Source: Macrostomum hystrix (taxonomy: Eukaryota > Platyhelminthes > Macrostomidae). From it: a stretch of DNA of 64,000 nt. Numbering within the stretch: the stretch's first letter is position 1; each line of letters begins with the position of its first letter. The position numbers and the translations under genes are program-made. Positions 46,936 to 64,000 of this stretch are shown in pieces. Below the pieces are notes generated by a model. That model was given only the letters and a program-made list of their open reading frames with translations, was not told the DNA's origin and did no database searches. The DNA is taken from the NCBI GenBank assembly GCA_950097015.1, contig CATNEN010000038.1, positions 4,571,001 to 4,635,000 on the forward strand, in the 5' to 3' direction.

Positions 46936-48831
46936 TCATCGGAACACGTACACGATGAGCAGCACTAGGCAGAGCGCTGTGACGCCGGCCACAACGATGG
47001 CGTCGCGCCGTTTCCTCAAGTTAATCTTGTGAATGAGATTGTTCATTGTGGGGAATCTGGTTGCTACGGAGTTCAGGCGGTTCTGGACTCCGCGCACAAC
47101 ACGATTCTGGCCCAGCAGATTCTCCTTGACAGTCATGGCCAGATCAATCTGCTGATCGGCCAGTCTCTCGCTGGCCTTCAGCGACTCATTCTCGGACAGG
47201 ATGAGGCCGGTGCGACCCTGGGCGCGGAAGGCGCTGATGTCTGTCCTGACGGAGCCCAGGAGCTCCTCCCGCTCTCTGGCAGCTTCGATGTTGTGACGGG
47301 TGCGCTGGAACTCCTTCTGGTAGTCCGTCAGGATGTCGCGATGCCGCTGCAGGGTGTGTAGAGAGCCGGCGCCGCTTTCAACGCACTCTGTCATCGCTGA
47401 GTGACAGGCCGACAACTCGCCTGATGGCGGTTGATGAAGGACAAATCAACAGTAAGCAACTAAGCTTGAGAGGTTCGAACTGGGAAAAGTCTAACCCCAG
47501 AGCGCGATCCCAAAATACTTATGGTACCAGGTACTAAACAGTAAGAATTCAATCCCTCACTGTGAGATTTTGATCCTCAACTGTGGGACTTTGATCCTAA
47601 CTGTGGGATTTTTATCCTTAACTGTGGAACTTTGATCCCCAACTGAGGGACTTTGATCCCCAACTGTGGAACTTTGATCCCCAACTGAGGGACTTTGATC
47701 CCCAACTGTGGAACTTTGATCCCCAACTGAGGGACTTTGATCCCCAACTGTGGAACTTTGATCCTCAACTGTGGGACTTTGATGCCCAACTGAGGGATTT
47801 TGATCCTCAACTGTGGGACTTTGATCCCCAACTGTGGGATTTTGATACCCTAATGCGGCAACTGTGGGGTTTTTTATACAAATGCAAGAAGGGGATTTTG
47901 ATTCCTGTGGGATTTCGATACAATTAAAAATGGGATTTTGATCCCAAGCTGTGGGATTTTAAAACCCTAACTGTGGGATTTTAATCCTAAACTGTTGAAT
48001 TTTAAACCCCAACTGTGGGATTTTGATCCCATGTATGTGGCAACTGTGGGATTATGATACAAAGAAGGATTTTGATCCCCAAGTGTGGGATTTTGATCCC
48101 TGAATGTGGCAACCGTGAGATTTTGATACAAAGAGGGATTTTGATTGCTTAAGTAGGATTTAATTTTTTAAATACAATGTCTGCCTTTTTTCTTTTACAA
48201 GACGAACTCGATGCTAGTTGGAGTAGGATTTGAATCTGAATAATTTGAACTATGATCTCAAAATTGCTCTTTGAATAAGAAAAAGGTGTGATTCCTTTAT
48301 TCTCAAAGTTGGGATTTGTTATTCTCAAAGTTGGGATTAGTTTTACAAAAGTGCCAATTCTGATCATTTGAATAAATCGAGAATTTACATCATAAAAATT
48401 ACTATAAATTTAGGCTAAATACTGCTTTCGCGCCCATATAAAAAACAAATAATTGCTGCAGTCTGAAGACCAGGCAGGGCAGACCAGGCACTGTACATTT
48501 TCACCGTGCCTTGGAGGCAAATAAATGTGGCCTCGCCGCGGAATCGAGCCCAGGATCCTTCGTGCGAGAGGCAAACGCGTTAGACCGCTCGTCTCCGCAC
48601 CCAAATCGCTCACTCACCCAGCAGTCGTTCAACTTCGGCGCTCATGGAGGCCAGCATGTGTCCGCCGGTCTCGCCACCGCTGCCGCTGCCGCTGCGCCCG
48701 GAGCTGGCGCCCAGCTTGGACAGGCTCACCAGCTTCTGATCTAGCGAGTTCTCTAACTGGCGGGCACGCCTGCGCACCTCCTCCCAACGCTTGGCTTGCT
48801 GCGCCGGGCCGCCCGTGGAGTCCATAAACAT
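46936..48831 (-). CDS. GOSR1: Golgi SNAP receptor complex member 1 (GOS28)
   Basis: Exons 48831-48618 and 47420-46936 (TGA), phase 1 junction, 232 residues (human GOSR1 is about 250). The N-terminus WEEVRRRARQLENSLDQKLVSLSKL matches the GOSR1 Habc start. The second exon has LHTLQRHRDILTDYQKEF, then EREELLGSVRTDI, a Qb SNARE helix with the layer-0 Gln in ENLLGQNRV, RFPTMNNLIHKINLRKRRD and a C-terminal membrane anchor (AIVVAGVTALCLVLLIVYVF). It is a tail-anchored Golgi v-/t-SNARE for ER-Golgi and intra-Golgi fusion. The start is the first ATG after an in-frame TAA. The Ser/Gly-rich linker replaces a longer vertebrate one. The 1.2 kb intron carries a 21 bp minisatellite and a SINE. Confidence 0.95.
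47545..48130 (+). repeat. 21 bp intronic minisatellite
   Basis: Core GGGACTTTGATCCCCAACTG; regular to about 47840, then increasingly degenerate (TGTGGGATTTTGATCCC) to about 48130. Confidence 0.93.
48131..48439. other. Unique AT-rich remainder of the GOSR1 intron
   Basis: No further feature visible. Confidence 0.5.
48440..48605 (-). mobile_element. SINE family 2, head-containing copy
   Basis: On the minus strand GGTCTAACGCGTTTGCCTCT, GGCTCGATTCCGCGGCGAGG and TTTGCCTCCAAGGCACGGTG match the fuller copy at 18868-19212; the 3' body is truncated. It ends about 12 bp from the GOSR1 exon 1 donor. Confidence 0.75.
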
Positions 48832-50517
48832 TGATTACCAAGGTGAGGCTGGAGCCGGTCAGATCTGGCTTTGCTTTTGTGCTTTGTCAATTTTCTTCTT
48901 GTATGGCTTAGTTGCTTTTAGCTTGGAAGATTTGAGCTAAAAAATCGATAACAGATATATGCATTTTCATCTAATCAGAGTAGGAATCAACAACTAGGTT
49001 ATCAGAAGTACAAGGCTGTAATCACTAGCCAGAGCTTTGGGTGACAATATTTAATTTATGTATTTAATCAACAATCGAAATGCAATAATCAATATTATAT
49101 ACCATAACAAATATCAACAGTAACTACAAAACTCAAAGATAATAGCCCTATGGTTTAAGAACCGAGCCACTAAACTAGTTCATGTTATAAAATCAATAAA
49201 TCTGTATTGCAGTACATCTGGGAAGTCTATGGCAATTTTTAAGCAAATTAAGCTTTTCATTATATATTTTTTCTTTATTTTAGTACTTGCTAGTTTTATA
49301 GAACTAAAGTACTAAATAATCATAGATCTATTGTTTATGCCTATTATTTATATGTAGTGCCTGAATATATGAATACTTTTATTATAAATGAAAGCATTTC
49401 AAGGCCTATTACTTATATACCATACATGTGCAACACCCGGCCGACCTGGCCAAACCGGCTGGGTGAAATGAGGGCCAAGCAAGGTAAGTTGCAAAAACCA
49501 ATCAACCAAGTGCAAAAAAATCAAAGGGGGGACCAAGGGACAAAAAAGGAAGGCATGAAGAAGAGGAAAAAGGGGAGAGGAAAATAGAGCAAATGAGAGC
49601 AAACTAAGTTGTAAATAGAGCAAAAACTAAGTCGCAAGGCCAGCTAAGATTTGGGAGGTTGGACATGTGTTTGGTACATCTTTTGCTTTTAAGTTGAATC
49701 TAACAAAGTAACATCTCAATTTTAGTATATGCAATCGATCAAGCATATAGCTACTGTGTCCCTAAGTTAAGTCCTGCATGAGATAAGATAGGCCCCTAGA
49801 TACATTTATTGGGATGTATATTAAGTAATTGACAATTTGTTAAGTGCTTCAAATTAGGACAAGCAGGTTGTAAATTATTGTCACATAAGATACAATAGGA
49901 CCTGAGCCTATAGAAATTCTAATTTTGAATGAACATGCAAGCACAATTTCCTGCCCTTAAGGTCCCTAACCTAAACAATAAATGCCAAAACTCAATATTA
50001 CAAGCATGTGCATGTCTTCAATGTGGGGTCATGGGCCTTTGTTGCTTAGGCATACTTAACAACACCCCTGCCATGCCCATGCCCAGGTATGCTTTATGTC
50101 ACAAAATAATAGACATGCCATGATGCCATGCCATGAGACCAAGTCCAGTGGTTGCTTGTTTAACTTAAAAACTTTTCCAACTTAAAAATATGGAAACCAC
50201 AAATCACTATTATGGACTTGGTAGCCATTTCTATAACATTGCAGCTTGTGGGCATGGGGCATGGCAGCTGTGTACATAAGACATAATTACTGCAAATATA
50301 ATTGCTGTTATATTAGTATGCATTCAGCACAGTTCCAGTAGCCCGTGGAGTGGTGCAGGACATAAAAACTGAAATTGAGAAACTCCAGTAACGTGAAAAT
50401 AGGCCTAAGTCATCAACAATAAAACACTGGCATAAAAAAGCCACGCATTTTGTAATTTGCTATAGGGGCCTAGGCCTAGTCATAGCCCTTAGGTTTGCCT
50501 CATACCTTGGGTCTACA
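48832..50517. other. AT-rich intergenic DNA, no gene seen
   Basis: Contains the GOSR1 5' flank. Short frames (49357-49587, 49929-50123) have no family resemblance. Confidence 0.55.
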
Positions 50518-50723
50518 ACAATTGACTGGCACAATTTGACTGTGGGAAAAATGTCTCTGGACAATTTGACTGCCGACTGGACTTTTTGTTCTTGGCATTT
50601 TTGTCTATAGACTGCGACAGGTAAAGCCATTTTGTCTACACTCTTTTTGTGGCAGTTATTTTGTCAACAGTAAAATTGTTATGCGGTAAAATTGTCCCCT
50701 GTCAAATTGTGCCAGTCAATTGT
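50518..50723. mobile_element. 206 bp inverted-repeat element (MITE-like)
   Basis: A 23 bp sequence (50518-50540, ACAATTGACTGGCACAATTT + GAC) has its perfect reverse complement at 50701-50723. The inside has no coding frame but repeats TTTGTC/ATTTGAC motifs. No target duplication was found, so mobility is inferred only from the termini. Confidence 0.5.
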
Positions 50724-50984
50724 CGTGCACTCAATTTAGACGTGTATATTTTGACGTATTAATTTCCCGATTGACATTCACATTCACATTCACATTCAAA
50801 CAAGAGTATTGTAACTTAAAAAATAACCATTCAATTACAGCGAAACTTACAAGATCTTCTGATGCAACTAAGATAACGTTCCAAAAAAAATATAATTTAT
50901 TTTTGTCAATGCATAAAAGAATTACACAGCTTTGAAGTTTGTTCCTATCTCCGCAGTGTATATTCTTGTACTTTCAAAAAGTAA

Positions 50985-53343
50985 CTTCTACTGCATCAAT
51001 CGCAATGAAAATTTACAAAACCTCTGATGCAATCGAGTTGATTGGATGTGAAAAATTTCAGACTGATTCATGAAAGCGTCTGCGGGTTATTCAATGTTAA
51101 AGTGTGTTTCGTATCTCCGTAGTGTATTTTTGGGAGCCAGCTTGACATTCGCAGGCAGACACTTCTACTGCATCAATCGCAATGAAAATTTACAAAACCT
51201 CTGATGCAATCGAGTTGAACGGGTGGGAAAAATTTCAGACTGATTCATGAAAGCGTCTGCGGGTTATTCAATGTTAAAGTGTGTTTCGTATCTCCGTAGT
51301 GTATTTTTGGGAGCCAGCTTGACATTCGCAGGCAGACACTTCTACTGCATCAATCGCAATGAAAATTTACAAAACCTCTGATGCAATCGAGTTGATTGGA
51401 TGTGAAAAATTTCAGACTGATTCATGAAAGCGTCTGCGGGTTATTCAATGTTAAAGTGTGTTTCGTATCTCCGTAGTGTATTTTTGGGAGCCAGCTTGAC
51501 ATTCGCAGGCAGACACTTCTACTGCATCAATCGCAATGAAAATTTACAAAACCTCTGATGCAATCGAGTTGATTGGATGTGAAAAATTTCAGACTGATTC
51601 ATGAAAGCGTCTGCGGGTTATTCAATGTTAAAGTGTGTTTCGTATCTCCGTAGTGTATTTTTGGGAGCCAGCTTGACATTCGCAGGCAGACACTTCTACT
51701 GCATCAATCGCAATGAAAATTTACAAAACCTCTGATGCAATCGAGTTGATTGGATGTGAAAAATTTCAGACTGATTCATGAAAGCGTCTGCGGGTTATTC
51801 AATGTTAAAGTGTGTTTCGTATCTCCGTAGTGTATTTTTGGGAGCCAGCTTGACATTCGCAGGCAGACACTTCTACTGCATCAATCGCAATGAAAATTTA
51901 CAAAACCTCTGATGCAATCGAGTTGATTGGATGTGAAAAATTTCAGACTGATTCATGAAAGCGTCTGCGGGTTATTCAATGTTAAAGTGTGTTTCGTATC
52001 TCCGTAGTGTATTTTTGGGAGCCAGCTTGACATTCGCAGGCAGACACTTCTACTGCATCAATCGCAATGAAAATTTACAAAACCTCTGATGCAATCGAGT
52101 TGATTGGATGTGTAAAATTTCAGACTGATTCATGAAAGCGTCTGCGGGTTATTCAATGTTAAAGTGTGTTTCGTATCTCCGTAGTGTATTTTTGGGAGCC
52201 AGCTTGACATTCGCAGGCAGACACTTCTACTGCATCAATCGCAATGAAAATTTACAAAACCTCTGATGCAATCGAGTTGATTGGATGTGAAAAATTTCAG
52301 ACTGATTCATGAAAGCGTCTGCGGGTTATTCAATGTTAAAGTGTGTTTCGTATCTCCGTAGTGTATTTTTGGGAGCCAGCTTGACATTCGCAGGCAGACA
52401 CTTCTACTGCATCAATCGCAATGAAAATTTACAAAACCTCTGATGCAATCGAGTTGAACGGGTGGGAAAAATTTCAGACTGATTCATGAAAGCGTCTGCG
52501 GGTTATTCAATGTTAAAGTGTGTTTCGTATCTCCGTAGTGTATTTTTGGGAGCCAGCTTGACATTCGCAGGCAGACACTTCTACTGCATCAATCGCAATG
52601 AAAATTTACAAAACCTCTGATGCAATCGAGTTGATTGGATGTGTAAAATTTCAGACTGATTCATGAAAGCGTCTGCGGGTTATTCAATGTTAAAGTGTGT
52701 TTCGTATCTCCGTAGTGTATTTTTGGGAGCCAGCTTGACATTCGCAGGCAGACACTTCTACTGCATCAATCGCAATGAAAATTTACAAAACCTCTGATGC
52801 AATCGAGTTGATTGGATGTGAAAAATTTCAGACTGATTCATGAAAGCGTCTGCGGGTTATTCAATGTTAAAGTGTGTTTCGTATCTCCGTAGTGTATTTT
52901 TGGGAGCCAGCTTGACATTCGCAGGCAGACACTTCTACTGCATCAATCGCAATGAAAATTTACAAAACCTCTGATGCAATCGAGTTGAACGGGTGGGAAA
53001 AATTTCAGACTGATTCATGAAAGCGTCTGCGGGTTATTCAATGTTAAAGTGTGTTTCGTATCTCCGTAGTGTATTTTTGGGAGCCAGCTTGACATTCGCA
53101 GGCAGACACTTCTACTGCATCAATCGCAATGAAAATTTACAAAACCTCTGATGCAATCGAGTTGATTGGATGTGTAAAATTTCAGACTGATTCATGAAAG
53201 CGTCTGCGGGTTATTCAATGTTAAAGTGTGTTTCGTATCTCCGTAGTGTATTTTTGGGAGCCAGCTTGACATTCGCAGGCAGACACTTCTACTGCATCAA
53301 TCGCAATGAAAATTTACAAAACCTCTGATGCAATCGTGTTGAA
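50985..53343 (+). repeat. Left arm: 13 units of a 177 bp repeat
   Basis: Units begin at 50985, 51162, 51339 and so on. Three variants differ at one site: GATTGGATGTGAAAAAT (A), GAACGGGTGGGAAAAAT (B), GATTGGATGTGTAAAAT (C). Order from the left end: A B A A A A C A B C A B C, so the inner six are a twofold 531 bp higher-order repeat. Confidence 0.93.
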
Positions 53344-54583
53344 CGTGTCTGCCTGCGAATGTCAAGCTGGCTCCCAAAAATACACTACGGAGATACGAAA
53401 CACACTTTAACATTGAATAACCCGCAGACGCTTTCATGAATCAGTCTGAAATTTTTCACATCCAATCAACTCGATTGCATCAGAGGTTTTGTAAATTTTC
53501 ATTGCGATTGATGCAGTAGAAGTGTCTGCCTGCGAATGTCAAGCTGGCTCCCAAAAATACACTACGGAGATACGAAACACACTTTAACATTGAATAACCC
53601 GCAGACGCTTTCATGAATCAGTCTGAAATTTTACACATCCAATCAACTCGATTGCATCAGAGGTTTTGTAAATTTTCATTGCGATTGATGCAGTAGAAGT
53701 GTCTGCCTGCGAATGTCAAGCTGGCTCCCAAAAATACACTACGGAGATACGAAACACACTTTAACATTGAATAACCCGCAGACGCTTTCATGAATCAGTC
53801 TGAAATTTTTCACATCCAATCAACTCGATTGCATCAGAGGTTTTGTAAATTTTCATTGCGATTGATGCAGTAGAAGTGTCTGCCTGCGAATGTCAAGCTG
53901 GCTCCCAAAAATACACTACGGAGATACGAAACACACTTTAACATTGAATAACCCGCAGACGCTTTCATGAATCAGTCTGAAATTTTTCACATCCAATCAA
54001 CTCGATTGCATCAGAGGTTTTGTAAATTTTCATTGCGATTGATGCAGTAGAAGTGTCTGCCTGCGAATGTCAAGCTGGCTCCCAAAAATACACTACGGAG
54101 ATACGAAACACACTTTAACATTGAATAACCCGCAGACGCTTTCATGAATCAGTCTGAAATTTTTCACATCCAATCAACTCGATTGCATCAGAGGTTTTGT
54201 AAATTTTCATTGCGATTGATGCAGTAGAAGTGTCTGCCTGCGAATGTCAAGCTGGCTCCCAAAAATACACTACGGAGATACGAAACACACTTTAACATTG
54301 AATAACCCGCAGACGCTTTCATGAATCAGTCTGAAATTTTTCACATCCAATCAACTCGATTGCATCAGAGGTTTTGTAAATTTTCATTGCGATTGATGCA
54401 GTAGAAGTGTCTGCCTGCGAATGTCAAGCTGGCTCCCAAAAATACACTACGGAGATACGAAACACACTTTAACATTGAATAACCCGCAGACGCTTTCATG
54501 AATCAGTCTGAAATTTTTCACATCCAATCAACTCGATTGCATCAGAGGTTTTGTAAATTTTCATTGCGATTGATGCAGTAGAA
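53344..54583 (-). repeat. Right arm: 7 inverted units of the 177 bp repeat
   Basis: Same unit in opposite orientation. From the right end the variants are A A A A A C A, comparable to units 3-8 of the left arm; the B variant is absent. Confidence 0.93.
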
Positions 54584-54824
54584 GTTACTTTTTGAAAGTA
54601 CAAGAATATACACTGCGGAGATAGGAACAAACTTCAAAGCTGTGTAATTCTTTTATGCATTGACAAAAATAAATTATATTTTTTTTGGAACGTTATCTTA
54701 GTTGCATCAGAAGATCTTGTAAGTTTCGCTGTAATTGAATGGTTATTTTTTAAGTTACAATACTCTTGTTTGAATGTGAATGTGAATGTGAATGTCAATC
54801 GGGAAATTAATACGTTATATTTTG

Positions 54825-55749
54825 AGGACAAATATTCGGCAATTTTAAATATACACATAATTACTAGTAGAACAAAAAACGTTTGGTTTTGATAGAAAGA
54901 ACTTTAAAATTTATTTTTTTATTCAAGAATACGAGTTTACTTTTTTATGGGATTACTTTTTAAACAAACGCAACTGCGAAATTGTTTAACTATGCTTGCA
55001 CGAAAACTTGAAATTATTCCGACTGTCGTCCTAGTAATATTGATCAACTATTTATTGTACACCAGCAGTGAACTAGTTTGGAAGAAATTAATTTTCATGC
55101 CCTTGGTAAACTTTTGTCTATTTGTTTATTGTCATTTTTTCTAGTTTTTCAAACTTGATGTTTTGGGACCGCAAAATACCAAAACCAAATCCAAAAGCGA
55201 ATACGCGGCATAACTAACAATTATTTTGTGATGCGTATTTCCGTGTATTAATCGATAAAATTTAGGTGTGACACAGCCTATACTTTGAACTAGATTTAAA
55301 TATGCTTCGAATTTTTGCTAACAACTTAATAACTTTGCTAACGACCTAATTGCAACGAAGACTACGAAGAAAGTACTACCTTACATGCAAAATCTATACT
55401 TTGAACTAGATTTAAATATGCTTCGAATTTTTGCTAACAACTTAATAACTTTGCTAACGACCTAATTGCAACGAAGACTACGAAGAAAGAACTACCTTAC
55501 ATGCAAAAACTGTATTTTGTCGCAAATTCGCACGACTAAAGTTATTATATATGTGCTTTGTAGTTTACCTTTCAATTGAAAACTAATTTAAGAAATAATA
55601 AGTAACGTTTACGTAATAAAAAAACAACCAAGTTTTGGAGTTTTTTTTATCTACGAATAATAAACTTCGAATTAACTAGAATCTAGCAATATACGAGGGG
55701 TGTCCAAAAAGTAGTGGGAATTTTCAACGTAGCTCGTTGTCCACAGCAG
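54825..55749. other. AT-rich intergenic DNA with a 116 bp tandem duplication
   Basis: A segment starting TATACTTTGAACTAG at 55279 is repeated from 55395 with almost no change. No gene was seen; this is the 3' flank of the glutamate receptor. Confidence 0.6.
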
Positions 55750-63711
<7,962 letters not shown>

Positions 63712-64000
63712 AGCAACTGGCTCAGATCAAGCAGATGTGTTAACGGATATTGATGCCTTCGTTAAGACTGCCCGAACTTTATAAGACCAATTCGGGCTGT
63801 GATTGGACACTTTGGTAATCCCTTGTGGGAATTGGCTTAATGGACTAGTTTAACTTCGGCTTGCCATCGGGTTTGGCTCCAAAATTGTGCTCAAATTTCT
63901 TTTGAATACTTATTAACGGAGTTGCCTCATCAAGCTAAGCTACTGAGATTTTTTGTAACATCTCCTCCAAGAAATAAATAACTCCGATTGGAAATTCGAG
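63712..64000. other. 5' flank of the glutamate receptor gene
   Basis: Should hold its promoter. No TATA box or other gene is evident. Confidence 0.45.

Larger units (their letters stand above)
50754..54815. mobile_element. Foldback-type DNA element with 177 bp tandem repeats
   Basis: 4,062 bp bounded by perfect 9 bp direct repeats TATATTTTG (50745-50753 and 54816-54824). The ends are inverted (ACGTATTAATTTCCCG ... CGGGAAATTAATACGT) and stay inverted for about 230 bp. Inside are about 13 tandem 177 bp units on the left arm and about 7 on the right, in opposite orientation, meeting near 53343. No coding frame of note. Drosophila FB elements have the same plan, including 9 bp duplications; 9 bp also fits Mutator-like transposases. 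It would need a transposase from elsewhere. Confidence 0.9.

Noticed and set aside
50720-54858. Two near-identical 71- and 74-codon frames at opposite ends of the foldback element
   Set aside because: They are the same stretch of the inverted ends read on opposite strands, with no motif; duplication comes from the element's structure.

Overview
The window is animal nuclear DNA. Genes are split by GT-AG introns, and the products are metazoan: a two-pore potassium channel, an ionotropic glutamate receptor, a Golgi SNARE, an HSD17B10-type dehydrogenase and a Maf-like bZIP. Universal stress proteins (absent from vertebrates and insects but common in cnidarians, flatworms and molluscs), a Penelope-like element with a GIY-YIG domain and tRNA-derived SINEs point to a spiralian invertebrate. 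A free-living flatworm such as Macrostomum is a plausible guess that the sequence alone cannot prove.

Layout. 1-11.4 kb, plus strand: the 3' part of a universal stress protein gene, a complete second stress protein gene, a Maf-like bZIP gene, and an HSD17B10-like dehydrogenase lacking its first exon. 13.1-25 kb, minus strand: a small secreted WSC-domain protein and a six-exon gene of unknown function (828 codons). 25.5-42 kb, plus strand: a THIK-type (KCNK13/12-like) channel gene whose 14.5 kb first intron holds SINEs, minisatellites, long (GATA)n tracts and a Penelope-like retroelement. 46.9-48.8 kb, minus: GOSR1. 50.5-54.8 kb: a 206 bp inverted-repeat element and a 4.06 kb foldback-type element bounded by a perfect 9 bp target duplication. 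55.7-63.7 kb, minus: a divergent ionotropic glutamate receptor whose 12 exons join into one 846-residue reading frame.

About half of the window is tandem repeat. More than 30 minisatellites (units 14-45 bp) fill almost every intron longer than about 300 bp and the 3' flanks of genes, each largely private to its site; several units contain copies of the neighbouring splice site. Most long open frames in the window are translations of these arrays and not genes.

The genes do not form a pathway. They are ordinary single animal genes in a repeat-rich setting. The most unusual items are the foldback element with a higher-order repeat, the Penelope-like element with an A-AAA-AAC frameshift site between its two frames and (GATA)n flanks, the divergent glutamate receptor, and the one-minisatellite-per-intron pattern.
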